Shown here: positions 33,754 through 42,759 of the stretch, one piece after another | Layout of the letters: each line of letters begins with the position of its first letter | How positions within the stretch are numbered: the first letter of the stretch is position 1 | Source: Lingula anatina | Taxonomy: Eukaryota > Brachiopoda > Lingulata > Lingulida > Lingulidae | NCBI RefSeq assembly: GCF_001039355.2 | Contig: NW_019776085.1 | Location: forward strand, 70,425-117,013 | Direction: 5' to 3' | DNA: 46,589 nt | Notes under the pieces: generated by a model | What the model was told of the DNA's origin: nothing | Seen by the model: only the letters and a program-made list of their open reading frames with translations | Database searches by the model: none | Translations under genes and position numbers: made by a program

Positions 33754-35757
33754 AAGGATAAGATTAATCCAACCTGAAGAAATCCGTTTTACGCCTTTTT
33801 ATTTCAAAATGATTTAGTTTACACATACTTAAATAATAATGCTTTTAATTTAATCATCCACAATGTTATTTTTGATTTAGAATGAAAAACTAGTTGCCAG
33901 GACTGAAATATCCGCAATCAATGTTGGGTTTGATCATAGAGTAGCATTGACGGATATATTGGTTTTCGTTTTTCGTATCATTTAACCTAAAATATGTTTT
34001 ATTGTGTGCTATGTCTTGAACGCAGGTGTATCGTTTTTCACTATATATTTATTTATATTTGTTCCAGTTAAAATCTATTTCAGTTAAAAGCCTTGTAGTT
34101 TTACAGTTGTTTCTTTGCCCTTCCATTATGATTTGGAGGCCATTTTTATTAAAATAACTTGCAAAAATGAAATAAATGATCGCACTTTGCATGGATATAA
34201 ACATAAATATGCAATGATGAACAATGGAGTGAAGCATTAAATTTTTTTTGAATGTATGGCTCTTGCTATTCTTAACAAATTTACGGCCATCTTGAATTTT
34301 GGAAAATTATCAATATTTCGTACGTATGAACTGGTAAATAAAGTCAAGCTTATAAGCTTCTCTAAGTTTTGTAACCCAGATGAAATAACTTCTTTTCAAA
34401 AAGCTTGCAAGATAACATAGCAAGCTTTGGCTATAGGGCTCGTCGGAGTGGCAAATGAAATCACAGGAGATGGCACTGTCTGCCACCATCTGATTAATGT
34501 CAAATAAACAGTTTTTGAGAGTTTAGGATCATTACTAACAAATTATCATAATGGACATAAATAGAAAAGGCAGATATGTTTTTAATAAGGCTAAATTTGC
34601 AAAAAAACGAACTTATTTTGCAGCTTTTTTACTTTCTACCATATGTTTTGGTGGCCATTTTGGTTTTTTGCTATATGTAATGAGCTTAACTGTATTCACT
34701 AGTACTGTTGTCCTCTCCTGATAGGATACACGTTCAAAAAAGCTGCCAATAAAGTTTACCCGGCGACTTCTGGTCGCTTTTCTATTTTTCCTCATAAATT
34801 GACGGCCATATTGAAAAATGCTCAAGGTCTCGGAAATAGCAACCAAGCTAATTTTGCTTCTCTCGACCTAAAGAATGCATTTCAGTCAAAAAAGTTTACA
34901 GGAAAAAACATTGCAGGGTTAGCATTCTGGCTACTCGACTATATAGCCTACTGCAATTCTACTCCAAAAAGTACATAGGTTTGTACAGAGAGGATCATTA
35001 ATGCAGTAGATTAGCAGCATGATAGAAGCATGTTTCAAATATGCTAATTAGCTCCCAAATCGAAGCAGATTTGAAGCATGTTTGCAGTATGATTGCGGTA
35101 GTTTGCAGTAGGCCTATGAAGTATGATTGCAGTAGTCTACTGCACTGGAGTATCTACTGCGTTTTCGTGCGGGTGACCTCTAAGCTCTTTAACTCTATCT
35201 TGAGATCATTTAAAGCCGTATATCAGGGGATACTAGCACTCCAGAAATGAAGAACAGTTTGCCCCCTCATACACAGACCACTCAACCTGAACCAATAATA
35301 CGTACGATGTCACCATCGCCGTCTGCTTCTCTATCAGTTTCACTTTCTGAAATTAAGAATCACATATAAAATAATACATTCAATCAATAAACACAAAACA
35401 AACATCATCTATATACACTGAACAAAATAAATAAACATGAATTTTCCTGAAATGACAATTACTATACTGTATACTTCAACTATAGCCCTGTTACAACTAG
35501 TTCAAGTGTCCTAAGTCTACGTGCCATATAAAACATGTCACGTACATATTACCTGATTCAAAGTCCATATCAGAGAAACTTTGCCATTTCTCAATAATTT
35601 GTTTTACTTTGCCAGTATCATCTTTAATGGTCGTCATTCTTCCATCACATAATTCTTGCAATTTCGTGACTTGATTTTCTATTCCTTGTATTTTAGCATA
35701 TAGGTCAGTTAAACTTGATTCCTCACACGACCCCATCTGTGTTGTAGGAAGGGACAT
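27334..35757 (-). CDS. Locus B: CARD / TRADD-N-like multidomain protein (7 exons)
   Basis: Transcript-order exons 35553-35757, 35306-35346, 29987-30155, 29391-29675, 28399-28827, 27461-27958 and 27334-27392 total 1686 nt and join in phase to 561 residues plus stop. Layout: N-terminal coiled coil (1-68, MSLPTTQMGSC start), acidic linker (69-82), polar linker (83-139), CARD (about 140-232), TRADD-N-like domain (234-376), C-terminal region with coiled coil (about 450-505) and a short hydrophobic-aromatic tail. CARD and TRADD-N domains mediate homotypic signalling in apoptosis and immunity; cytoplasmic location is inferred, since no signal peptide or membrane segment is seen. The start lies 3 nt after a TTTTCAG acceptor, so a 5' UTR exon is expected upstream. 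One donor is GC, one is the weaker GTACGT. The last exon is the least certain. Confidence 0.68.
27461..27958 (-). CDS. Locus B C-terminal coiled-coil exon
   Basis: A 498-nt exon in phase 1-1, acceptor ATTTTAG/GTGACC, donor AAAAAG/GTAAGT. Residues begin GDLLITSDDSNFGRQQLKER, continue through a mixed region with LLEWAYESGYYNPLPLLTEK, then a heptad-like coiled coil (RIERLYKLIIYQNGRISQMN...KAQDTLEEKNQYIKNL), and finish with a Pro/Ser-rich tail. Locus A keeps only the first 20 residues. The coiled coil would suit oligomerisation. I do not recognise the segment before it. Confidence 0.65.
28030..28102. repeat. Inverted repeat AAGGAGTTATAAC with GC-rich loop
   Basis: AAGGAGTTATAAC (28030-28042) and its exact inverse (28090-28102) enclose 47 bp that include CGTGGGGGCGGAGCCCG, a small GGGC/GCCC stem. 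An ambiguous base (N) at 28087 lies in the loop. The same palindrome without a loop occurs at 36558-36575. It sits in the intron between the TRADD-N and coiled-coil exons of locus B. Confidence 0.85.
28399..28827 (-). CDS. Locus B TRADD-N-like domain exon
   Basis: A 429-nt exon, phase 1-1, acceptor ATTTAG/GTGAAG. Residues: EASVTGQLRVVVDIPDERR, a helix (DAQRFLQVVLRTIDEYIF), ISRQMTDAIRKALAERNLIV, TGFTRGSILMNMIFYTIEQL, DAFWMWVKSRRPSPLSATL, VILTEEIRSMV, DLILSISTDMDLNEYLKKRR. The pattern (alpha/beta ferredoxin-like fold, RGSIL followed by a helix with a central Trp, then a TEE helix and a final strand) is that of metazoan TRADD-N-like domains found beside CARD, DED and Death domains. The donor is GC (CATG/GCAAGT); unspliced, the frame adds KC and stops at 28388. 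Confidence 0.65.
28903..29130. mobile_element. MITE with long inverted arms in the CARD/TRADD-N intron
   Basis: The left arm (GGGTTCCCATCCCTAGATG, CCATCTCC, GGCTAAATTGCTTTCAG, GGCTTAGAT) is mirrored by the right arm (ACATCTAAGC, GCAATTTAGCAAGC, GGGAGATAGATCGATC, GGGTTTGGGAATG). The arms have diverged. A related partial copy lies at 44525-44655. Locus A lacks it at the equivalent intron. Confidence 0.75.
29391..29675 (-). CDS. Locus B CARD exon
   Basis: A 285-nt exon, phase 1-1, acceptor TTACTTCTAG/ATGG, donor CTTG/GTAAGG. It encodes one CARD: LDDRNQKALRENFLYLTWYL (helix 1), PIIDNVALYMFSHLALTDRE (helices 2-3), KEEIASKSNVTEKCEHLVTN, VLHSSEKTFWVFMQAIENNN and RGFIVDKLLG (helix 6). The single-exon, phase-1 layout is typical of shuffled death-fold modules. 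The paralogue at 2312-2608 shares the splice sites and most positions of the helical core. The family call is from pattern, not from a profile search. Confidence 0.75.
29987..30155 (-). CDS. Locus B linker exon before the CARD
   Basis: A 169-nt exon, phase 0 to 1, acceptor GTTTTTCAG/CATG, donor GAAG/GTTTGT. It reads HVLTQSLPQTPQIPENSCAD, then a basic/acidic helix (STARKEAERRNEERQYCNGM) and QQPPTNTKRDFKKYIE. It corresponds to the locus A exon at 3073-3199 and is much more diverged than the CARD. Probably a flexible tether. Confidence 0.55.
30156..30330. repeat. Sequence shared with the window start
   Basis: TGCTGAAAAA, ATCATGCTGATTTTCAAACT and GAATATTCATCAG follow the order of the 160-bp unit at 24-343, and ATTGCACTGTGACGGCAATG recalls 355-375. 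It starts at the acceptor of the linker exon. Confidence 0.55.
32430..33125 (-). pseudogene. Tc1/mariner transposase remnant
   Basis: Minus-strand fragments in three frames: TIRNLVECHNMPGSVSD (HTH region, about 33100), VDGNIPVTARHYIDQILQPH with TDITVSQQDKTRSHSAQ (second catalytic Asp region), YSPDMNPIEHLWYNIYLGRP (third catalytic region, about 32680), and SMRQQIAACIEASGDRTGY then stop (about 32465). This is the standard order of Tc1-like DDE transposases. Frameshifts and lost segments make it inactive. It lies inside the long-TIR element at 30918-35176. Confidence 0.85.
33722..33752. repeat. Poly-A tract
   Basis: About 31 consecutive adenines within the long-TIR element. No retroposon body could be attached to it. 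Confidence 0.9.
35306..35757 (-). CDS. Locus B first two coding exons (N-terminal coiled coil)
   Basis: Exon 1 (35553-35757) starts at ATG 35757, 3 nt inside an exon with acceptor CTGTTTTCAG. It reads MSLPTTQMGSCEESSLTDLY, then a coiled coil (AKIQGIENQVTKLQELCDG, KVKQIIEKWQSF) and ends at donor ATCAG/GTAATA. Exon 2 (35306-35346) is 41 nt and acidic (SETDREADGDGDI), with donor ATC/GTACGT. That donor gives the phase 0 needed by the exon at 30155. A later donor (TCAG/GTTGAG) would give the wrong phase. The following intron is 5.15 kb because of a mobile element. Confidence 0.55.
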
Positions 35758-36108
35758 AATCTGAAAACAGAAAAAATACCATTTTCCATAAGTTGTACAT
35801 ATATGCATGATCATCCATGTATGTTGGATTATGTAGGAGAATGTAAAATAACAACTTAACCTGCTACAGTGTATGTTCATATAGTTGTGTTTCTATAAAG
35901 ATATACCTGCTGATTAGGTTGACAAAGCCTCCCTGTGTCTTGTGGCTTATGGTAATTTGATTGGCTCAGTCAGATGAAATGTTTGCTTTAAAATTTAGAA
36001 CCAGCTGAAGGTTACTAAGGGCATCTAGGAAAACAACTAACTTCCTCTTGGAACAAAACTCTGGGTATTTTTGATGCTTTAAATAGGCCTATCACAGTGG
36101 TGGCTTTA

Positions 36109-36151
36109 GGGGGGGGGGTCAGGGGGGTCCTGATCCCCCCCCCCCCTTCGC
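36109..36151. repeat. G-run / C-run low-complexity stretch
   Basis: GGGGGGGGGTCAGGGGGGTC followed by CCTGATCCCCCCCCCCCCC, which can form an inverted pair. No function inferred. Confidence 0.8.
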
Positions 36152-36557
36152 TTTTTGAAATTAGAATTCTGACTAGCTGAATCATGGTCTTAAACCGCGC
36201 CTAATTGCACTGTTTGCCCTCTAAAATACTAAAATATTTTCAGGCGCTTCATGAGTCACCGGGCCCCACACCCCATGCTGGGGGGAGAAGGGAGAAGATT
36301 CAGCTTCACATCCACGGACCCCCACCCCCTTCAAATAATCCTGGATCCGACTTTGCTATCAGAATTACTAATTTCAAATTCTTGTAACTTATATACCAGC
36401 CGCAATTACAAAGTGAAATATATCAGCCTGACAAAATTGAAATCACTGAAACATCTAACATAAATTTAACAATGCAAACAAAAATCACATCCCATAAAAA
36501 TATAAAAATAACTAGACAGAAAAGCTGTCGATAATCCACCGCACCGTTACTCCCCCC

Positions 36558-36575
36558 AAGGAGTTATAACTCCTT
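36558..36575. repeat. Perfect 18-bp palindrome
   Basis: AAGGAGTTATAACTCCTT, the loopless form of the inverted repeat at 28030-28102. It directly precedes the short-unit array at 36585. Confidence 0.9.
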
Positions 36576-36584
36576 GCTCCCCCG

Positions 36585-36770
36585 TACCGATAATCCCCGC
36601 ACCGATACATCCCCGCACCGACACTCCCCCGCACCAATACTTCCCCGCAAGGATTCTCCCCCTCAGTATATCTGTGGGGGAATATCGGTGCGGGGAAGTA
36701 TTGATGCGGGGATGTAGCGGTGCGGAGGGAGTATCGGTGCGAGGGAGTATCGGTGCGGGGACGTATAGGC
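36585..36770. repeat. Array of CCGCACCGATAC / GTATCGGTGCGG units
   Basis: Units of about 14-18 bp (CCCCGCACCGATACA, then after a turn at about 36670 GAATATCGGTGCGGGGAAGT and relatives) run in one sense in the left half and the opposite sense in the right half. The array can therefore fold on itself. Frames through it are repeats of PHRY/APILPRTDT type and are not genes. Confidence 0.85.
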
Positions 36771-38151
36771 ATGTAAACAAAAAAAGGTGAGACCGGGGAG
36801 ACCTGTAGTTGGACCCCAAGGTAAGTTTGCCCCCATCAATTTATGAAAAAGTAGGCATCAGACCAGGGAATTATATCGGAGGGAATGGAAACGGGAGGGG
36901 AGTGTGACGATTTCAAGCAATATCATTGGTTCGAGAGCTGATAACAAAAGAACCCTAACTGTGTTAAGGCCACGGGATTTAACAGAGAGGAGCAATAGCC
37001 AATCACAGAATACCTAACCATAACATGTGAGATGGGCACAGACGCGGATTCTTCGTGTGCGCGTATGTGTATATCTTTTTCAGGAATTTGTACACAGTCG
37101 GTGTAGTGTTATCTATGTCGTTTCGTTTGACGAATGAAGAGGATGACCAGCTCACGAGTAAGGTCAAGTTCCCTTTTTTATGATGCACAAAGCAGAAAGC
37201 TGTTAAATCGCTAGTTTGAAGTTGGTCTCGATTTTTTATCGGCGAGAAGGGGGGCACTGTTCAAAATATTCTTTAAAAAATTATTTTCGTCCAAGATATC
37301 TACATAATATGAAAAAATATATTAGTAAAGAAATGAGGGACTGCAGGTAGGAAAAAGTTAGGCTTCATAGGCTGTAAACATATAAATAGGCCCTACGCAG
37401 ATGAAGAACACAGTGGATGTGGTCGTATCCGCCACCTTGAAAATAAAGTTGTAGGATTCTGGCAAATTTGCAAGTCTTTGGAAAAATTGTGAGAGTGACA
37501 CGATGCATCGAGTATAAATACAGAAAACCTATTACTTCTGCAATACTTTTGGGTAATAAGTTTGTCAAAATCTTTTAAAAATGGCGATAAATAGCCGTAA
37601 CATGAGACGCGTTCAGTGATATCCCGAGCTTGATGTCAGCACACGCTATTAACACACCTTTCGGGGTTTTTCAGTTTACGGATCTTTGTAAGATGAAAAC
37701 ATGTTAATGTTAGCTTTTATTTTATACCCAAATATATGTAGCGTGCATTGGGCTATGTTGTTCAGATTGTCACGCAGCTGTTTTAACAAACGAACCAGAC
37801 TTAGGCCTATATTGAACTTTGTAAATTCGGACATTGGTCACGTGGTTTAGACCCAAATTTATGCCCATTTGGATTTGCACGTTTTAAGTATTTTTAATAG
37901 GAAATGATGAGTTGACAGCTTGTTTTTCGTGAAATACTAGTCTGAAAGGGTGCACTGGTGTACAAATGAACTTCAGTGTAGCAGCTCGTTTCTGTTTATT
38001 ACTCCTCTATCGTGGCACTTTTTAGCTCGTTGTGGGAATGGAATATCACAGGCGTGTGTGTTTAGACAATTTTGAAGTTTTTATATTTTTAAAGGAAATG
38101 TCAGTGGGAAATAGCAATTTGGATTTTTATTATTATTTTTCTATAGCAGTT

Positions 38152-38845
38152 CTGGGGCCGGTTTCACAAAGCAGTAGTTAGTTAGCGATCGGTAGTTAGC
38201 CTCTCGCTAGTTATAGTGGCGTTTCACGAAGCAGTCGCTAGTTCTCTCGCTCGTTATTGTCTCGTTGTTACCTTGGACATTTAACGACTGGTCAGACCAG
38301 TCGCTAACTCTAGAGTTTTATCGTACGCATGCGTAATGAGTGAAATAATAAGGTTGCTTAGTTACCGTTGTCTGTCGTTTGTCTTTGTATCCAATATGGC
38401 GGCTACCTTTCTTGCTAAGCGTACCGCCAGACGGCAACGTAGACTACGACGTTTTCATGAAAGGCAGAATCTATTTAGAATATACACACGATGATGCAAT
38501 TTACGAGAGGTTGCGCCTAGCTGTGACAAAAAGAGCGGCAAAAAGGTGGTGGAGATCCTTTACGACGACCCCAAAGCAGACGTTCTTATGCATTTCCAGC
38601 CACTAAAAATTGGAGAGTTAGAGCTTTTGTGACACTTTTACGCAAGAATTCCACTTCCGGCAGACGGTTTCGAGATTACGGTGAGTAACGAGAGAACTAG
38701 CGACCGAACTTTACGACTGAACTTAGCGATAAGTTAACTACTGCTTCGTGAAACATCCCTCGAAAATCGCTAAGTTTGCTCGTTAGCGAGGTAGTTCAGT
38801 AGTTAGTTGTTCTAACTAACTACTGCTTTGTGAAACCGGCCCCAG
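38152..38845. mobile_element. 0.7-kb TIR element, possibly Harbinger-derived
   Basis: Inverted ends CTGGGGCCGGTTTCACAAAG / CTTTGTGAAACCGGCCCCAG, with subterminal TAGTTAGTTAG, GTTTCACGAAGCAGT and CTAACTAACTACTG motifs. An internal ATG at 38397 opens MAATFLAKRTARRQRRLRRF followed by HERQNLFRIYTR and a stop, reminiscent of the Arg-rich start of Harbinger transposases. It may be an internal-deletion derivative keeping the 5' end of the gene. Target duplication not resolved. Confidence 0.75.
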
Positions 38846-39679
38846 GGCTGTGCCAGTTCTATTAAATCACCACTTCCATCTATATCATGAGAACCTTGCT
38901 ATATTTACCACTTTGTAATTGGGTACAAGTATTCTTTTGCTACAATTGTTGATGATATCCTCCTCTGTAATTAGAACTGATTAGATGCACACCTTATCAT
39001 GGTTGTAATTTCTATGGGCTATCTTTGCTATCGTCTAAAACACTATAGGCCTAGGCCTACCTGTGATTTAATTGTCTGACTGTTTATATACCTGTAAAAT
39101 TTCCCTGGTCAGGTAAAATGGCACGTCCAAACAGGGGACATTATAAGCTATCTGAAACATAGACTGTAATACTTGTAGAAGATTGTCTCGTTAAATTTTC
39201 AAATGATCACACAATGGGTACCCTGAGTGTCAGAGCAACGTAAAAGCTAGTAGGCCTATGTTAAATATACCTTGTGATGGAGTCGCTTTTACTAGTATTG
39301 TTGATATGGGTTATATATGAAATCAAGATCGAGCTGCCAATACCGGAATCTAGAACCTAGGGTAGCAATGGGAAAATGTACAGTTATTGTTTTTACTCTT
39401 TCCAGGTCTGTTATGGCCAATGAACATGTGGAAAAAAAAAAAGGTCGCCGTCTTCTGTTGCTACTCCAGGCAGACAGAGGTTGCTGCTATCACAAAGAGA
39501 TACAGCATAGAATTTTAAATTGAAATGAACTAATTAAATCCATCCATTGCAACTTATACTGCTGTCTGACATTTAATTCTTATTATACAGTACAGTTGAA
39601 ATCTCTATCAAAATCCTATAATACTGCTACATGTACAAGCAAATAAATAAGGTACAGGAATCAAATAACATCCATAATA

Positions 39680-39864
39680 CAGGGGCGGATCCAGATATCT
39701 TTTATGACAGTCTTCCAAATTATCTTTGCATCCATCCTCCATTTTTAATATCTTTCGACAAAAAAAAAAATAAATAAATGAAAATAAGTTAGCGCCAATG
39801 GAAACTTGAAAATCTGACCGTCTTCCGAAAGACCATGCAAGAAGACTCCCTCATTCTGCCCCTG
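39680..39864. mobile_element. Short MITE, copy 2
   Basis: 185 bp, same termini as 13824-13991 (CAGGGGCGGATCCAGATAT...CTGCCCCTG), flanked by ATAATA on both sides. Internal words GACAGTCTTCC, ATCCATCCTCCATTTTT and GACCGTCTTCCG are shared with copy 1. Confidence 0.85.
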
Positions 39865-40173
39865 ATAATATACAGACAATTTACAGGTATATGACATTAT
39901 GATAAAAAATGGTATAGTCGATTATGCGTCTTACAAAATATTAACAATACATTTCTGATCACAGAAAAAATGTCCTGTGTGTGCACTTTTCATTTTGTGT
40001 CAGCACTATTCATGATAATAAATACCTATTAAGATGTAAGTCTGTCAAATATGACATGTAAAGGAGTCAAATTTCATAGCCTACCAGTCTACATCGTGCA
40101 AGAGGACGGCCTTACTAGTACTTACCCAATGACGTTTACTCTCCACTGACATGATTTTTAAGAAAACCATGTG

Positions 40174-40208
40174 AACTGCATTTTTTTTTTTTTTTTTTTT
40201 TTTTTTTT
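40174..40208. repeat. Poly-T tract
   Basis: About 30 or more thymines within the hAT-like element. No attached retroposon recognised. Confidence 0.88.
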
Positions 40209-40829
40209 GCATACTTATCACAAACAAAAAGGTTTTCACTTGTATTGACAACAAAACTGATTACAAGCATTGATTTGTATTTTAACTTCTGATCAAAATA
40301 AAAACAACATGTAATTTCCACTTTGTGCATATTTTCAATTTCTACTATATATACTATAATCACGTAAGTAACCTGTGCTGTTATCCACTAATGGGCCTGA
40401 GAGGACACTGTTGTTTATACATGTCTAAGGTAAACCAAATAATTTCGTTAGGTTGTCGTTGCGAAATACTCAGCTTTTACATAGTCAATTCATTGAAAAA
40501 TCTGTATCAAAGATCATAATGTGTGTAATGTGGTCTCTGTTATCCAAATTTTGAATTAACCTGTCGATGACATAGGAGTGTTAGTATTTTTTCTGAGGTT
40601 TTCACCGAGGAGTTGGAGGCTTTCGCGGTTTCCGTATGCCGGGACGGGCTGAGTTATGGGTTGTTCTCGCGTATTCTCGCAAGTTAACGAACTACTCTGT
40701 GGATTTCCACAGGTGACCCCCTGTCGCTTTGGCCTGTCACTCGTACACTTTGTCCCGCCCCTTAACAGAGATAGGACAATAGACTGACACCCGTTTCCAT
40801 TCCCTCCGATATAATTCCCTGATCAGACT

Positions 40830-42590
40830 AAAGCTTTTCAAAATTTTCTAAAATGTATTAACGTAGTCCATTCTTGCACCATAAACGACTGCAATCCTCA
40901 AATCTAACTATTTCATATTTGTCTTAACTAAGTTCGTATTATTTTAGTTTATATTAATTTATTAATTTATATACAATATTAATTGCCTTTTACATACATA
41001 TATACCAAAAATATCTACGCAATGTGTATTTACATTGTGTTAATGTATGAGGTTATTGGGAGTCTAAGTGATATATTCTATTTTATCTGAACATAAACAA
41101 ACTTTACTGCACACTATAAAATATTAATTAGTTTATGTTCAATAAAGATCACAGCATCTAAACGTATACCAGTATGTGTTTAAGTGCTAAACACTGTTTT
41201 ACCGTGTGTGCCTTTGATTGGCTGGTCATAATGAGGCGAGCTGTACTGTCCAATCAGATTGCACTCGTATCTTACCAGCGCCTCCTGATAGTAATTAAAG
41301 TTGAAGTCTGAATCACATAGAGAAGGTCAACCAGGCAAAAATACTACCCTTGACTTATATAAATAATGGTACAAATTGTGCATATGAAACGATCCAACGG
41401 TAGCGGCCCCGGTCTCCCGATGATCAGAGGAAGAAAAGAAAAAATACAACCCTGAAAAGGGCAACCTCAGTCCACAAAATAAGGATAAACACATCTGGGC
41501 TCCCGATGACCAGAGACAAGGAAATGGAATGAGAAAACACAATAATACTATAAAGGCGGAGGAAAATAGGTATATAATATATGTATATTATATATAAAAA
41601 TATTTATATTATAATAACAAACATCTGAAAAAAATTAACAAGCTGGAAGGGGCGGCCAGTCCGCAAACTGGAAAGAGACGGTCAAAAAAAAAAAAAATCC
41701 AAGCGAGACCAAAACCACGTACAGACAAACAATACAGGCCGAAGACAATAAACACGTTTTGGGGATTGAAAGAAGCTCTTGTATTTTAATGCACGAGACT
41801 TCGTAACTTTCCCGTGTCGGCTTTGCCGACACAAACCTATACATCATCATCAACATAGAGAAGACATCCTGTCTATAATCAGGAAAGACACATCTGGAGC
41901 TTATTTTATAAGAACTAAGCTCCCTGGGAGGCTTACTTAACACAGGTACACTTATCTCAAATAAATCCTTTTATTGTGACCAATAAATTATATTTAACAT
42001 ATAAATGGTTTCTTTTAATTGACCTTACAAAAACTACCGAAACTTTTTACAGTTGTACCTTGCATTTTGTGAGCAAAACAATCATTTTCTGCTAATGGTT
42101 TTGCTGCTCTTTTTTTGTTGACTCCATACAGTCTATGTTTATCTTTACATCTTCTTATTCCTCATCTAGCATTATATCATTGTGGACCGTCAGAGAAGGA
42201 TCCACAATGTGAAAATAACATTAGACAGTTCAATTATTTGTGTATCGTTAAACAGCTGAAGGATAGTTTTAGAGAAACCAGTAAAGTGAATTTTTTTTAA
42301 TTTCCCATTCAATTCAATTTATTTCTGCACTAGTACTTAGATTATCATGATCTTGTACAATATAATATTCTAATAACAGTACAATTGGTGTATTACCATT
42401 TCTTTAGTTGGTAATTGTGTTGCCTGTTTGTAAATGAAAAAATATCTTTATATAATGAACGGATGTACTGGTTAAATTACTCACAAAATATTCTAGATAA
42501 GCGGTGAGATAAACATGGTGTGATTATAAATTTACCATAGCCTATACATACCATAAACATATGGGTACAATCATATGTTACACAAAAGTA
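40830..42590. other. No gene seen; one strong hairpin
   Basis: AT-rich sequence without supported exons. At 41814-41832, GTGTCGGC-TTT-GCCGACAC is a perfect 8-bp stem with a 3-base loop, followed by a run of CATCATCATCAA. Open frames over 41327-41943 lack domain features. Confidence 0.45.
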
Positions 42591-42700
42591 GTTGTTCAAA
42601 CTTACAAGGGAGGGAGAACTACGTAATAGATAGACCCCGAGTCAGCGAGGGTTATGTGGCATACACGAGTGCGAAGCCACGGTCTATTAACTTGAACAAC
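42591..42700. promoter_or_regulatory. Nested hairpin upstream of the recombinase frame
   Basis: Three concentric stems: GTTGTTCAA (42591-42599) with TTGAACAAC (42692-42700); ATAGACC (42630-42636) with GGTCTAT (42681-42687); GTGGC (42656-42660) with GCCAC (42676-42680) around the loop ATACACGAGTGCGAA. It ends 60 bp before the ATG at 42760. A role as terminal repeat, recombination site or autoregulatory operator is inference. The loop motif GTGCGAAGCCAC recalls GGGGCGGAGCCCG in the hairpin at 28030. Confidence 0.6.
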
Positions 42701-42759
42701 AGTTCACGACATCACACTCACGCAGCTACCCCGCTACCTTCATTACCTCACTAATCATC

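Larger units (their letters stand above)
30918..35176. mobile_element. 4.26-kb DNA element with long inverted ends
   Basis: The ends are CCCGAACGAAAATGCAGTAG and the inverse of CCCGCACGAAAACGCAGTAG. GCAGTAG words are scattered near both ends. A well-conserved inverted pair (about 31010-31320 and 34610-34925) follows. The word ATGGCCGTCAA or its complement occurs repeatedly, pointing inward from each side (31131, 31282, 31630; 34280, 34650, 34800 regions). Similar spurious frames on opposite strands (IFQYGRQFMRKNRK) come from these arms and are not genes. No transposase of its own is recognised, and a dead Tc1 is nested inside. It fills the large intron of locus B. Target duplication is unclear. 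Confidence 0.7.
36864..40821. mobile_element. 3.96-kb hAT-like element with target duplication
   Basis: Left end CAGGGAATTATATCGGAGGG (continuing AATGGAAACGGG); right end is its exact inverse, finishing TATAATTCCCTG. ATCAGAC flanks both sides (36857-36863 and 40822-40828), a 7-bp direct duplication. CAGGG termini and 7-8 bp duplications suggest the hAT superfamily. I see no transposase frame. Two further elements are nested inside (38152-38845 and 39680-39864). Confidence 0.82.

Noticed and set aside
36512-36819. Repetitive frames (PHRYS, APILPRTDT) over the array at 36585
   Set aside because: Product of the palindromic minisatellite. Both strands and several frames are open.
37003-37257. 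Minus-strand frame of 84 codons within the hAT-like element as a transposase piece
   Set aside because: No hAT dimerisation or DDE-type motif and no continuation in neighbouring frames.
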